Made by a program: the position numbers and the translations under genes. DNA of 64,000 nt, from positions 243,946 through 307,945 of the forward strand of contig JADGDS010000003.1 of assembly GCA_016744775.1 (NCBI GenBank). The letters run 5' to 3'. This stretch comes from Candidatus Marithrix sp. Its GTDB lineage: Bacteria; Pseudomonadota; Gammaproteobacteria; Beggiatoales; Beggiatoaceae. Position 1 is the first letter of the stretch; every line of letters starts with the position of its first letter. The notes beneath the pieces are model-generated. The model did not search any database, was not told the origin of the DNA, and saw only the letters and a program-made list of their open reading frames with translations. This document shows positions 7,730 through 17,337 of the stretch, piece after piece.

Positions 7730-7971
7730 GTTAAACTAAACACAACACATTTCGACTTATTACGACTACTAGAACAACGTTCTAATATAAGCCAAAGAGG
7801 CATTGCCTCAGAACTTTAAATTAGTTTAGGCAAAACTAATTACTGTTTAAAAGCTTTAATTGATAATTTATTATAAAATGGCAGAATATGACCAAATCAA
7901 AAAGGATATATTGAAGCCGCTATTACTCCAAAGATCAGCGGTTGCAAGAATTGGGTTTTTTAAGAAAATGA
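7730..7971 (+). pseudogene. Decayed EPS-type MarR regulator (copy 3)
   Basis: The start codon is replaced by GTT. VKLNTTHFDLLRLLEQRSN and SQRGIASEL are followed by an in-frame stop, then ISLGKTNYCLKALIDN, a deletion of the wing, a frameshift, and the coiled-coil end (MAEYDQIKKDI, later RLQELGFLRK and stop). It overlaps the 3' end of the convergent ligase gene by 12 bp. The promoter/operator seen before copies 1 and 2 is missing. Confidence 0.85.
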
Positions 7972-9198
7972 TTTGTTTTGCCCAGATTCGTTAGAAATTG
8001 TTAATAGCCAAACCATACATAATACCCAGCCCATAGAATAATCAAGATAGTTATCAAATATTAATGAGCTTAATATTGCAATCAAAATTGTTAGATTGCC
8101 TGCGTTATAAGCCCTTTTTAATAGTAATACTAATAATAGTATTAGGCTGATAAAACCAATAATACCTGAATCAACTAATACTTGTAAGTAATAATTATGT
8201 AAATTAAGTTGTCCTTTATATTTTGTGGATAGTCGGTAACTTCCTGCGCCTATTCCCATCCAAGGATTTTGTTTTAATATGAGAACTCCATCTTGCCAAA
8301 GTTTGCTTCTTCCACTTGTGGCTCTATAGGTGGTTTTTGGGATAAAATCTTGGATTGATAAATTTTGATTGTTACTTAGTTTGGCTAAGTAAGGTAAGGT
8401 TCTACTATATTGTGCTACTACTCTATGGTTATTTATTACAAGCAGATGTATTCCTATAATACTAATTAGGAGTAATGATATAGTTGTTTTGGGGAATTTT
8501 AAGAAGTTTTTAAATGACATTGCTAGTAAGCCAATTCCCAGTGTAAATATAAAGTTTCTGGATGCTCCCATTATACCTGTATAAAGGCTTAAAATAGCTA
8601 ATGTTATAAAAAACAGTTTTGCTGTTGTGCTTATTTTTGATGAAAATAGTAGTTTTAAACAAACTAGTAATGTTATTGCTGCAATAACTCCATAAATAGT
8701 ACGATTTCTTGTTAGTGAGTTAATATATGATGAATATGAGTATATATCATATGCAACAAAATATTGAGTTAGGTTTTTAGAATATGACATGTCAAAAATC
8801 TGCCAAAGTGCAACCAGTGTCAGAAATAGCATTAGGCTCCAGCCTATCCAGCTATGTTTTTGTTTGTTATGATATTGGAATATCAGCCATGACATAGGGA
8901 AAATTAGCCAGACTGCAAATGAGGCAAATCCATAAAATATTAGTTGAGTGTTGGTTTCAAAACGGTGTAAGTTAGTTAGCAGGGATATTGTATTTATGAC
9001 TAAAAATACAATAATCGCAATTATTTCCCAGCGGTAGCTTTTTAGTAAATTACGATAATTTTTAATTAAGATAATTAGAAACCATATACTAATTACAATA
9101 AATAATCCCATTCCAATATAACGGTTTATATTGGTGATGTTAATCGGTTTTATTACGGATATGATAAAAAATATAAAGAATATAAAATGAGTATTCAT
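7960..9198 (-). CDS. O-antigen ligase / Wzy-like family membrane protein (left copy)
   Basis: The 412-residue protein has ten or eleven predicted membrane segments. Its periplasmic loop carries the Wzy_C-type pattern: SGRSKLWQDGVLILKQNPW, then GIGAGSYRL, and LHNYYLQVLVDSGIIG, with the conserved His of the ligase family. It would transfer finished polymer from undecaprenyl diphosphate to an acceptor such as lipid A-core, or polymerise it; the family does not separate these roles by sequence. It is a close paralogue of the protein at 47792-49021, which lies at the other end of the cluster in the same orientation. It is transcribed away from wecB and shares an 82-bp divergent promoter region with it. 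Confidence 0.8.
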   Translation of the reverse strand: MNTHFIFFIFFIISVIKPINITNINRYIGMGLFIVISIWFLIILIKNYRNLLKSYRWEIIAIIVFLVINTISLLTNLHRFETNTQLIFYGFASFAVWLIFPMSWLIFQYHNKQKHSWIGWSLMLFLTLVALWQIFDMSYSKNLTQYFVAYDIYSYSSYINSLTRNRTIYGVIAAITLLVCLKLLFSSKISTTAKLFFITLAILSLYTGIMGASRNFIFTLGIGLLAMSFKNFLKFPKTTISLLLISIIGIHLLVINNHRVVAQYSRTLPYLAKLSNNQNLSIQDFIPKTTYRATSGRSKLWQDGVLILKQNPWMGIGAGSYRLSTKYKGQLNLHNYYLQVLVDSGIIGFISLILLLVLLLKRAYNAGNLTILIAILSSLIFDNYLDYSMGWVLCMVWLLTISNESGQNKSFS

Positions 9199-9221
9199 TT
9201 GAATTTAGGTTAAGAAAAAAA

Positions 9222-9252
9222 GTTCAACATTTAAACTAAATTATAGTATAAT
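9222..9252 (+). promoter_or_regulatory. Predicted promoter/operator of wecB and the polysaccharide cluster
   Basis: The imperfect palindrome GTTCAACATTTAAAC (9222-9236) overlaps a -35-like TTCAAC. TATAAT (9247-9252) follows after 18 bases, the same geometry as in front of the MarR gene. On the minus strand TATAAT at 9240-9245 could serve the divergent ligase gene. Confidence 0.6.
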
Positions 9253-9280
9253 TTCAGAAAATCAATATAACATATTTATC

Positions 9281-10375
9281 TTGAAAATTTTAACAGTATT
9301 CGGCACACGCCCTGAAGCCATTAAAATGGCTCCTGTAATTAAAGCATTAGAGGCTGAAGCAAATATTGAATCAAAAGTTTGTGTCACTGCTCAGCATCGT
9401 GAAATGTTGGATCAAGTTTTAGACTTGTTCGCTATTCAGCCTGATTATGATTTAAATATAATGCAAGCTGGGCAAGATTTAACTGATATTACTTGTTCAG
9501 TTTTATCAGGATTGAAAAAAATTATACATGAATTTAAACCAAATAGAATTTTAGTACACGGTGATACTACTACTACATTTGTTGCAACATTAGCAGCTTA
9601 TTATCAACGCATTCCTGTTGGACATGTGGAAGCAGGTTTACGAACTGGCAATATTTACGCGCCTTTTCCAGAGGAAATTAACCGTAAATTTACTGCTTGT
9701 ATAGCAGATTTAAATTTTGCCCCTACGCAAAAAGCTAAAGAAAATTTATTAGCTGAGGGTGTTAAAGAAGACAATATTTATATTACTGGCAATACTGTTA
9801 TTGATGCTTTGTTAGATACTGTTGATAGAATTTCAGCAAATATTAATTTTCCTTTTTTATCTAAAGAGAAAAAATTAATTTTAGTTACAGGGCATAGAAG
9901 AGAAAATTTTGGTAGTGGCTTTGAAAATATATGTTATGCTCTTAAGTGTTTATCAGAACGTCAGGATTTACAAATAGTTTATCCGGTTCATCTGAATCCA
10001 AATGTTAGAGAACCCGTATTAAGAATATTAGCTAATTGTGAAAATATTCATCTTATTGAACCACAAGATTATTTGCCTTTTGTTTATTTGATGAATCAAG
10101 CTTATCTTATTTTAACTGATAGTGGTGGTATTCAAGAAGAAGCTCCTGCGCTTGGAAAGCCTGTTTTAGTCATGCGTGACACTACAGAACGCCCAGAAGC
10201 AGTAGAAGCTGGTACAGTTGTATTAGTAGGAACTGATAAACACAAGATAGTTGCAGAATGCGAAAAGCTTTTAGATGATAAAGCCAGTTATGATAAAATG
10301 AGCTTTGCTTATAATCCTTATGGGGATGGGAAAGCTAGTTTTAAAATTATTAATATATTAAAACATGAAACGTAG
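9281..10375 (+). CDS. wecB: UDP-N-acetylglucosamine 2-epimerase (non-hydrolysing)
   Basis: WecB interconverts UDP-GlcNAc and UDP-ManNAc in the cytoplasm. The protein starts [14 protein letters not shown] in the family manner. It carries D95 (HGDTTTTF), E117 ([10 protein letters not shown]), E131 (FPEEINR) and H205 (TGHRRENFG), the positions used by the E. coli enzyme. The [16 protein letters not shown] stretch of the second Rossmann domain is present. Length 364 is normal. The start is TTG at 9281; no ATG is close and the N-terminus fits homologues exactly. It is the first gene of the plus-strand cluster, behind the operator-like palindrome. The stop codon lies at the edge of a family C hairpin. 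Confidence 0.95.
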   Translation: MKILTVFGTRPEAIKMAPVIKALEAEANIESKVCVTAQHREMLDQVLDLFAIQPDYDLNIMQAGQDLTDITCSVLSGLKKIIHEFKPNRILVHGDTTTTFVATLAAYYQRIPVGHVEAGLRTGNIYAPFPEEINRKFTACIADLNFAPTQKAKENLLAEGVKEDNIYITGNTVIDALLDTVDRISANINFPFLSKEKKLILVTGHRRENFGSGFENICYALKCLSERQDLQIVYPVHLNPNVREPVLRILANCENIHLIEPQDYLPFVYLMNQAYLILTDSGGIQEEAPALGKPVLVMRDTTERPEAVEAGTVVLVGTDKHKIVAECEKLLDDKASYDKMSFAYNPYGDGKASFKIINILKHET

Positions 10376-10399
10376 GGGTAATCCTTTATGGTTGCCATT
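10374..10399. repeat. Family C hairpin repeat after wecB
   Basis: AGGGGTAATCC, a TTTAT loop and GGTTGCC form a variant of the 7573 repeat with a weakened outer stem. It begins inside the wecB stop codon. Confidence 0.7.
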
Positions 10400-10408
10400 G
10401 TTGAATCA

Positions 10409-10513
10409 TGTCTGAATCAGGATTTACAGGATTTTAGGATTTACAGAATAAAATATCTACATCTATGATGCTATTCTGAAAATTATAAAATTCTGTAAAT
10501 CCTGATTCAGACA
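10409..10513. repeat. Family B inverted repeat copy 1 (wecB-wecC)
   Basis: The left end TGTCTGAATCAGGATTTACA pairs with the right end TGTAAATCCTGATTCAGACA around an AT-rich centre containing AGGATTTTAGGATT blocks. Related copies lie at 34555, 42947, 43445 and 44549. No coding potential. Confidence 0.9.
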
Positions 10514-10535
10514 ATTTTTAAATTAAAACAAATTC

Positions 10536-11774
10536 ATGGAATTCAATAAAATCTCAGTAATCGGATTAGGCTATATTGGTCTGCCAACTGCCGCTGTTAT
10601 CGCTTCTCGTGGTATTGAGGTGGTTGGGGTGGATGTTTCTCAACATGCGGTTGATACTATCAATGAAGGTAATATTCATATTGTTGAACCTGATTTGGAT
10701 ATTGTGGTCAGAAGTGTAGTTACAACTGGTAAGTTACGCGCTACAATCACTCCGGAAAAAGCAGATGCTTTTTTAGTTGCTGTACCTACTCCTTTAAATA
10801 GCAATCATCAACCTGATATTTCTTATATAGAAGCTGCCGCTAAAGCTATAGCTCCAGTTTTAGAAACAGGTAATTTGGTTATTTTAGAATCTACTTCTCC
10901 AGTTGGTACTACTGAAAAATTAGCGCATTGGTTATCTGAGGCTCGCCCAGATTTAAGTTTTCCACAACAAGCTGGTGATGAGGCAGATATTAGAGTGGCA
11001 CATTGCCCTGAACGAGTCTTACCCGGTTATGTACTTCAAGAGTTAGTGGCGAATGATCGTATTATTGGCGGTATGAGCAACAAATGTTCAGAAGCCGCAA
11101 CAGCACTTTATCAAACCTTTGTACGTGGGGAATGTATAAATACTAATGCACGTACTGCTGAATTAAGCAAATTAACAGAAAATGCTTTCCGCGATGTTAA
11201 TATAGCTTTTGCCAATGAATTATCTATGATTTGTGATAAATTAAAGATAGATGTTTGGGAATTGATTAAGCTGGCTAATCGTCATCCACGAGTAAATATA
11301 TTAAAACCGGGTCCGGGTGTTGGTGGACATTGTATTGCTGTTGATCCTTGGTTTATTGTTGATTCCGCCCCTGATGAAGCCCGTTTGATTCGTAGTGCTA
11401 GAGAAATTAATGATAATAAACCTAAATTTGTCTTAGAAAAAATCAAAACAGCGGCTGACCAGTTTAAACGTCCAGTTATTGCTTGTTTAGGTTTGGCTTT
11501 TAAGGCTGATATTGATGATTTACGGGAAAGCCCTGCTTTAGGTATTACTCAAGATATTTTGGAACAAGATATAGGTGAAGTTCTGGTTGTAGAGCCAAAT
11601 ATCAAAACTTTGCCAAAAGCATTAGCTGAAAGGGGTGGGGTGTTGGTTAAATTAGATGAAGCTTTGGAAAAAGCTAATACTATTGTGGCATTGGTTGATC
11701 ATAAAGAATTTAAGAAAATTTCCGCTAATATTTTGAATAGTAAGGTTGTTATTGATACACGCGGGATTTGGTAA
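10536..11774 (+). CDS. wecC: UDP-N-acetyl-D-mannosamine dehydrogenase
   Basis: WecC oxidises UDP-ManNAc to UDP-ManNAcA with two NAD+. The N-terminal NAD site is ISVIGLGYIGLPTAA. The central domain has HCPERVLPG and the helix LSKLTENAFRDVNIAFANEL. The catalytic Cys266 is in GVGGHCIAVDPWF, and the C-terminal UDP-binding domain has GLAFKADIDDLRESPA. All match WecC over WbpA/TviB-type enzymes. Length 412 is usual. With wecB just upstream (separated by two repeats) it forms the pathway to UDP-ManNAcA, so the polymer very likely contains that sugar. Codon use (CGT, GCT) is like that of wecB and unlike the following block. Confidence 0.93.
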   Translation: MEFNKISVIGLGYIGLPTAAVIASRGIEVVGVDVSQHAVDTINEGNIHIVEPDLDIVVRSVVTTGKLRATITPEKADAFLVAVPTPLNSNHQPDISYIEAAAKAIAPVLETGNLVILESTSPVGTTEKLAHWLSEARPDLSFPQQAGDEADIRVAHCPERVLPGYVLQELVANDRIIGGMSNKCSEAATALYQTFVRGECINTNARTAELSKLTENAFRDVNIAFANELSMICDKLKIDVWELIKLANRHPRVNILKPGPGVGGHCIAVDPWFIVDSAPDEARLIRSAREINDNKPKFVLEKIKTAADQFKRPVIACLGLAFKADIDDLRESPALGITQDILEQDIGEVLVVEPNIKTLPKALAERGGVLVKLDEALEKANTIVALVDHKEFKKISANILNSKVVIDTRGIW

Positions 11775-11831
11775 TAATATAATGGTGTCAGAGATTCAGA
11801 GTAATTTATATTTTTGTGGAGTGTTAAATAA

Positions 11832-13964
11832 ATGATTCAAGCAATTATAAAAAAAGGTAAAGTTTTAGGAAAAATAACACCGTCTCCAAATGTTTCAGAG
11901 GGTTCTGTTCTTATTAAAGTTGTAAATAGTTGTATCTCTGCTGGCACTGAAATGAGCGGCGTTACAAACAGCGGCAAGTCACTTATAAAAAGAGCCATGG
12001 AGCAACCCGCACAAGTTGCAAAAGTTATAAACATGGCAAAAAGCATTGGAATATCCAAAACATTAGCAAAAGTAAAGGGTACAATTGATGCTGGAAATGC
12101 CACAGGATACTCAATAAGCGGCGTTGTTATCGCTATAGGAGAAGGAGTAGAAAGTTTTAAAATAGGGGATAAAGTAGCAGCAGCAGGTGCTGGAATTGCA
12201 AATCATGCCGAGTATGTGGATGTTCCGCAAAATTTAGTTATGAAAATGCAACAAAACTTAGATTTCAAGGAAGCTTCAACAGTAACTCTTGGTGGAATTG
12301 CGATGCAAGGGGTACGACGAGCTGATATGAAGTTTGGTGAATTTTGTGTAGTTACAGGGGCTGGTATTTTAGGGCTTTTAGCTATGCAGATGTTAAAACT
12401 TAGCGGTATTAGAGTTGCTGTAATTGATTTAGATGAAAATAGGCTGAATATAGCTAAAGAGCTTGGTGCAGAAATAATCCTTAATCCAAACAAGGAAGAT
12501 CCTGTAAAAACCATCGATAGTTGGAGTGGTGGTTATGGTGCTGATTGTGTGCTGTTTGCAGCTGCCACAAATTCAAGTTCTCCTCTTGCACAAAGTTTCC
12601 AAATGACAAAGAAAAAGGGCAGAGTTGTATTGCTTGGTGTTGTTGGTATGGATATTAATCGTGCAGATATTTATACTAAAGAATTAGATTTTCTTATCTC
12701 TACTTCTTATGGTCCCGGTAGATATGACAAATCTTATGAAGATAAAGGATGTGATTACCCTTATGCTTATGTAAGATGGACTGAAAATAGAAATATGACA
12801 GAATATCTAAGGCTTCTGACTTTAAAACAGATAGAATTAGATAGAGTTATTAATGGCATATACTCAATAGAGAATGTAACTCAGGCTTTTGAATCCCTTC
12901 AAGCCCCTGAAAAACCATTGATGGTTTTACTTGATTATGGAAAAGTTGAATTAGAAAATATAAAAGAATACCTAAGTGAAGATAAAAAGATTGTTACAAA
13001 CAATAATATAATTATTAAAAAAGGCACTATAAAGATTGCCCTCATAGGTTCTGGTGGGTTTGGAGCTGGTATGCATCTACCAAATATAGAAAAAATGCCA
13101 AATAAATATAAACTTTATGCGGTAATGAGTAGAACGGGGCATAGTGCAAAATCGGTAGCAAAACAGTATGGTGCTAAATATGCAACAACAGACTATGATG
13201 AGATATTAAACGATAAAAATATAGATTTGGTTTTAATAGCAACTAGGCACGATAGTCATGCCTCTTTTGTATTACAAGCGTTAGAAGCAGGCAAACATGT
13301 ATTTGTCGAAAAACCACTAGCAACTAACCAAGATGAATTAAATTCTATAAAAGAATTTTACCAAAGTGATGTAGAAAATAAACCAATACTTTTTACCGCT
13401 TTTAATAGAAGATTTAGTAAATATCTAAATGAGATAAGAAAACATACAAGCAAAAGGGTAAACCCTCTTTTTATCCAATATCGTATGAATGCAGGATTTA
13501 TCCCTCTTGATCATTGGGTACATGAAAATGGTGGCAGAATTATTGGCGAGGGTTGTCATATCATTGATTTAATGACTTCTTTAACGAATGAGAAAGTTAT
13601 ATCTATTTCATCTGAAAGCCTAACTCCCCAAAATGAAAAGTTTTTGAATAGTGACAATAAATCAATAGTTTTAAAATATGAAGATGGTTCAGTAGCGAAT
13701 ATTCAATATTTTGCAATGGGAAGTAAAGAACTTTCTAAGGAGTATATGGAAGTGCATTTTGATAATAAAACTATTGTTATGGATGACTACAAATTCTTAA
13801 AAGGTTATGGAATAAAAATAGATGAAATTACCACAAAAATCAGTCAAAAAGGTCAGTTTGAAGAATTAGAGGTTTTGCATGATACTTTAAGCGGTAAAAA
13901 TGACAAATGGGCTATTGAATTGTGGGATATGATTCAAACTACTGAAATAACTTTTAGTATATAA
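11832..13964 (+). CDS. Two-domain oxidoreductase: MDR dehydrogenase fused to Gfo/Idh/MocA (copy 1)
   Basis: Residues 1 to about 365 form a medium-chain alcohol-dehydrogenase-like domain (GYSISGVVIAIGEGVESFK; Rossmann VTGAGILGLLAMQ; SYGPGRYDKSYEDKG). Residues from about 400 form a Gfo/Idh/MocA domain (ALIGSGGFGAGMHLP, then VEKPLATN with the catalytic Lys near 493, then GRIIGEGCHIIDLM). The fusion occurs in polysaccharide clusters, but its substrate is not established. A sugar oxidation and re-reduction (epimerisation or deoxygenation) is a plausible guess. A paralogue of exactly the same length lies at 32413, and each copy is followed by a heparinase-like gene. Arg AGA and Ile ATA codons begin to dominate here. 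Confidence 0.8.
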   Translation: MIQAIIKKGKVLGKITPSPNVSEGSVLIKVVNSCISAGTEMSGVTNSGKSLIKRAMEQPAQVAKVINMAKSIGISKTLAKVKGTIDAGNATGYSISGVVIAIGEGVESFKIGDKVAAAGAGIANHAEYVDVPQNLVMKMQQNLDFKEASTVTLGGIAMQGVRRADMKFGEFCVVTGAGILGLLAMQMLKLSGIRVAVIDLDENRLNIAKELGAEIILNPNKEDPVKTIDSWSGGYGADCVLFAAATNSSSPLAQSFQMTKKKGRVVLLGVVGMDINRADIYTKELDFLISTSYGPGRYDKSYEDKGCDYPYAYVRWTENRNMTEYLRLLTLKQIELDRVINGIYSIENVTQAFESLQAPEKPLMVLLDYGKVELENIKEYLSEDKKIVTNNNIIIKKGTIKIALIGSGGFGAGMHLPNIEKMPNKYKLYAVMSRTGHSAKSVAKQYGAKYATTDYDEILNDKNIDLVLIATRHDSHASFVLQALEAGKHVFVEKPLATNQDELNSIKEFYQSDVENKPILFTAFNRRFSKYLNEIRKHTSKRVNPLFIQYRMNAGFIPLDHWVHENGGRIIGEGCHIIDLMTSLTNEKVISISSESLTPQNEKFLNSDNKSIVLKYEDGSVANIQYFAMGSKELSKEYMEVHFDNKTIVMDDYKFLKGYGIKIDEITTKISQKGQFEELEVLHDTLSGKNDKWAIELWDMIQTTEITFSI

Positions 13965-13966
13965 AA

Positions 13967-15238
13967 TTGATAGCAAAATTAAAATTTTTCATAAAACAAG
14001 ATTTAGTAAGTAATATTTTACATACATATAGTTCAAGAATATTACTTATAATTCTTGGACTATTCAGTAATATAATTATTACAAGGTATTTGGGTGTCGA
14101 AAATTATGGTATTTATACTTTAGCTTTAATTATTATTGCTTTGGGTACACAGTTTGGTAATTTTGGTTTACATGCTGTTAATATATTTTATGTAGCTAAA
14201 AGAAAGATGCTTTTAGGTATGCTACTTAAAAATTCTATATTGTTCTCAATTGTTTCTGGGACAATAATAGGAATTATTGTTTATTTGGTATCTATAATTT
14301 ATCCAAAAGTTTTTAATGTTGATCCTACTATTTTATTAATTATAATAGTGATGATACCTATATCTTTAATGTCACTTTTTACTAAAAATTTATTAATTGG
14401 CATAGGTAAGATAAAGTTAGATAATAAAATATCTATTTATACTAGGATTTTAACTATTTTACTTTTGTTATTAAGTATTTATTTATTTGAGTTAGATGTA
14501 AATGTAGCACTTTGTATATTTGCTATTGGATTACTTGTTGGCTTGTTTTTTATATTAAAGATATTAAAAAAAAATGTCATATATAGATATAAATTATCTT
14601 CAAAGCTTTTAAAAAAAATATCAAAATTTGGATTAAAGGCTTACATATCTGCAATATTTGCTTTTTTAGTTTTAAAATCTGATCTATTTTTTGTAAATTA
14701 TTATCTTTCAAAAAGTGAGCTGGGATATTATTCTTTAGCAGTTAGTTTTATAGATTATGTCCTTATGTTACCAGTTATCATAGGAACTATACTATATCAA
14801 AAACTCTCGTCTATGAAAAATGATTATGAAAAATATAAACTAATGAAAAACATAAGAAACTATTTTTTTATGTTTTATATATTATTTTTAATCATACTAT
14901 ATAATTTATCAGAAAGTATAATAATTTTACTCTATGGAAATGTGTTTTATAGTTCAATTATTTATTTTAACATACTTTTAATTGGAATATTTTTTTATGC
15001 TTTAGAAACAATTGAGATACAATATTTGATTACAACAGGTAATTCAATTTTAATTGTTTATTATTGGATAATATCTTTTTTGGTAAATGTATTAATTAAT
15101 TATATATATATAAATATATATGGATTATATGCTGTTACAGCCAGTACAATAATTTCATATTTGCTAATATTTTTGTTAGTACGAATTCATATCTATAGGA
15201 AGGTAAATAATCATGAATATAAAATATATAAGAAATAA
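13967..15238 (+). CDS. Wzx-type oligosaccharide flippase
   Basis: The 423-residue protein has twelve or more membrane segments and the PST/Wzx N-terminal pattern (ILGLFSNIIITRYLGVENYG). It would flip the undecaprenyl-linked repeat unit across the inner membrane and is the only intact flippase in the window. The TTG at 13967 starts 3 bases after the preceding stop, and the gene overlaps the next one by 26 bp, so it is operonic. It is very AT-rich with many ATA, TTA and AGA codons, consistent with import together with its neighbours. Confidence 0.85.
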   Translation: MIAKLKFFIKQDLVSNILHTYSSRILLIILGLFSNIIITRYLGVENYGIYTLALIIIALGTQFGNFGLHAVNIFYVAKRKMLLGMLLKNSILFSIVSGTIIGIIVYLVSIIYPKVFNVDPTILLIIIVMIPISLMSLFTKNLLIGIGKIKLDNKISIYTRILTILLLLLSIYLFELDVNVALCIFAIGLLVGLFFILKILKKNVIYRYKLSSKLLKKISKFGLKAYISAIFAFLVLKSDLFFVNYYLSKSELGYYSLAVSFIDYVLMLPVIIGTILYQKLSSMKNDYEKYKLMKNIRNYFFMFYILFLIILYNLSESIIILLYGNVFYSSIIYFNILLIGIFFYALETIEIQYLITTGNSILIVYYWIISFLVNVLINYIYINIYGLYAVTASTIISYLLIFLLVRIHIYRKVNNHEYKIYKK

Positions 15239-17333
15239 AGTGTTAACAACACCACCACGTATATTTATACGAAAAGTATATTTTGTATTGAGAAGAAAAA
15301 TAAAACATATTTTTAAAAAAAGAAAAGATTTTATATTTACTACCTATAGTAGAAAAAATACAACAGTAAATCAATATATATCTATAAATAAATTAGATAT
15401 AAAGATTGATAAAAGAGCAGAATTTATATCAAAAATGTACCTAAATCATAAGTTTGATTTATTAGGTTCTGGATGGGTTGAAAATAGTTATAATAGTGAG
15501 GCTTTTGGCTTAGAAAACTATAAGTATAGTCAAAATATAAAATTTGATATACAAAATATTGTAAATAACTCAAATATAGCTGAATCAAAAAAAATATATA
15601 GTTTGGTGGATAGTGATTATATTCCAATTGATTGGCAAAAAGATTTTAAAAGTGGGTTTAGGTGGTCTGAAAAAGAGTGGTATTTGAATCAAAGAAACTC
15701 ACAGATAGGTGTAGATATAAAAGTACCTTGGGAAATAGGACGACTTCAACATCTTCCGCAATTGGCTATATTTGCTAAAAGCAGTGATGATAAAGAAATT
15801 TTCATTAAAGAGTTTAGAAATCAGGTTTTAGATTTTATAGCTTTAAATCCTCCTAGATTTGGTGTGCAATGGACTTGTACTATGGATGTAGGGATACGGT
15901 CTGCAAATATGCTTTTGGCTTATGATATATTTACTCAAATAGATAGTAATTATATTTTAGATTCGGAATTTAAAAAAATATTTTCAAAAAGTGTATATGA
16001 GCATGGTATCCATATAGTAAATAACCTTGAATATGGAGAAAATCTAACTTCAAATCATTATCTAAGCGATATAGTAGGGCTTTTATTTGTGTCATCTTAT
16101 TTAGAATGTAATGATGAAATAAATCTGTGGTTAGCTTTTTCTATCCAAGAAGTTATATCTGAAATGCAAAAACAGTTTTATAAAGATGGTGGCAATTTTG
16201 AAGCAAGTACATCTTATCATAGATTAAGTAGTGAGCTTATGGTTTATGCGACTGCGTTGATACTGGGACTATCTAAAGAAAAAATAAAAGTTTTAAAAGG
16301 TTATTCTGTAAAAGTATGGAATATACAACCAAAACTAAAAAGTATTCAAGAGCAAGAATATAAAATAGAAGGTAATAATATTATACTTCCTCAATGGTAC
16401 ATCGATAGACTTTACAAAGCTGGTAAATTTACATTTGATATTACTAAACCAACAAATGAGATAGCTCAAATAGGGGACAATGACAGCGGTAGATTTGTTA
16501 TATTTAGCCCAAATGGGGAATTATTAACAACTAAAGAGGCAAAAGATAAGTATAAGAATTTAAATAACTATAAAAGTGATAATGAATATTTTTGGGATGA
16601 AAATATATTAAATCATCAAACTCTGCTAGGGGCTATAGGTGGATTATATCAAGATAATATTTTTTATACATATTTTACTTTAGAAAAGAAGATTATAGAG
16701 TCTTTGGCTAACAACAGAAAGTTAGAAGTAGATAGTACAACGATAGATATTCAAAAAGATATAAGTTTTGCTTTTAATGATTTGAAATATAGAAGTGAAA
16801 AGGTTTTTAATATACCATTATTAGATAATGTAGAATTTATAGCATATAAAGAGAGTGGAGTCTATATATTTAAATCATCAAGATTATATTTAATAGTATC
16901 AGCAGGAACAAATGGACAAAAAGGGAATGGTGGTCATGCACATAATGATAAACTTTCTTTTGAACTTAATATAGATGGCAAAGATATAGTTGTAGATGCA
17001 GGAACTTACCTTTATACACCTCTTCCTGATAAAAGAAACTTATTTAGAAGTACAAAAGTACATAACACCTTAATAGTAAAAGATGAAGAACAAAGTGAGT
17101 GGATGAGTGGAATATATGGACTTTTTTCTATGAAAAATCAATCTAAGTGTTACCTATTAGATTATGCAGATAACTTTATAGATGTAGCAATAGAGTTTAG
17201 AGGTATAAAACAAAGAAGAAAGTTTATGATCGAAAATGATAAAATAGTTATAAAGAACTATTCAAGTAAAAAATTTGATGAACATTATAATGATTTTAAA
17301 CTGTATTCAAATGGATATGGAAAAAGGATTTAA
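15213..17333 (+). CDS. Heparinase II/III-like protein (polysaccharide lyase family), copy 1
   Basis: The 706-residue protein has an N-terminal helical toroid with NLTSNHYLSD near 277 and EASTSYHRLSSELM near 329, then a beta-sandwich with GNGGHAHNDKLSFEL near 570 followed by VDAGTYLYT and HNTLIVKDEEQS. These match the Asn, Tyr and His positions of heparinase II/III and alginate-lyase families, which beta-eliminate uronic-acid polymers. No signal peptide is obvious; the N-terminus is basic (RKVYFVLRRKIKH). In a biosynthetic cluster such a protein may trim or clear the polymer, or be a non-lytic relative. It overlaps the flippase by 26 bp. Confidence 0.8.
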   Translation: MNIKYIRNKVLTTPPRIFIRKVYFVLRRKIKHIFKKRKDFIFTTYSRKNTTVNQYISINKLDIKIDKRAEFISKMYLNHKFDLLGSGWVENSYNSEAFGLENYKYSQNIKFDIQNIVNNSNIAESKKIYSLVDSDYIPIDWQKDFKSGFRWSEKEWYLNQRNSQIGVDIKVPWEIGRLQHLPQLAIFAKSSDDKEIFIKEFRNQVLDFIALNPPRFGVQWTCTMDVGIRSANMLLAYDIFTQIDSNYILDSEFKKIFSKSVYEHGIHIVNNLEYGENLTSNHYLSDIVGLLFVSSYLECNDEINLWLAFSIQEVISEMQKQFYKDGGNFEASTSYHRLSSELMVYATALILGLSKEKIKVLKGYSVKVWNIQPKLKSIQEQEYKIEGNNIILPQWYIDRLYKAGKFTFDITKPTNEIAQIGDNDSGRFVIFSPNGELLTTKEAKDKYKNLNNYKSDNEYFWDENILNHQTLLGAIGGLYQDNIFYTYFTLEKKIIESLANNRKLEVDSTTIDIQKDISFAFNDLKYRSEKVFNIPLLDNVEFIAYKESGVYIFKSSRLYLIVSAGTNGQKGNGGHAHNDKLSFELNIDGKDIVVDAGTYLYTPLPDKRNLFRSTKVHNTLIVKDEEQSEWMSGIYGLFSMKNQSKCYLLDYADNFIDVAIEFRGIKQRRKFMIENDKIVIKNYSSKKFDEHYNDFKLYSNGYGKRI

Positions 17334-17337
17334 ATTT

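Noticed and set aside
9199..9280. JUMPstart/ops element before the polysaccharide cluster
   Set aside because: I looked for a GGCGGTAGC-type ops core in the region before wecB and in the 32.1-32.4 kb gap and found none.
11837..12514. Minus-strand ORFs of about 90-100 codons inside the oxidoreductase gene
   Set aside because: They are antisense shadows of a well-supported coding frame.
15213..17333. Reading the heparinase-like gene as a free-standing secreted lyase
   Set aside because: No signal peptide is visible, and overlap with the flippase gene points to a cluster-bound role.
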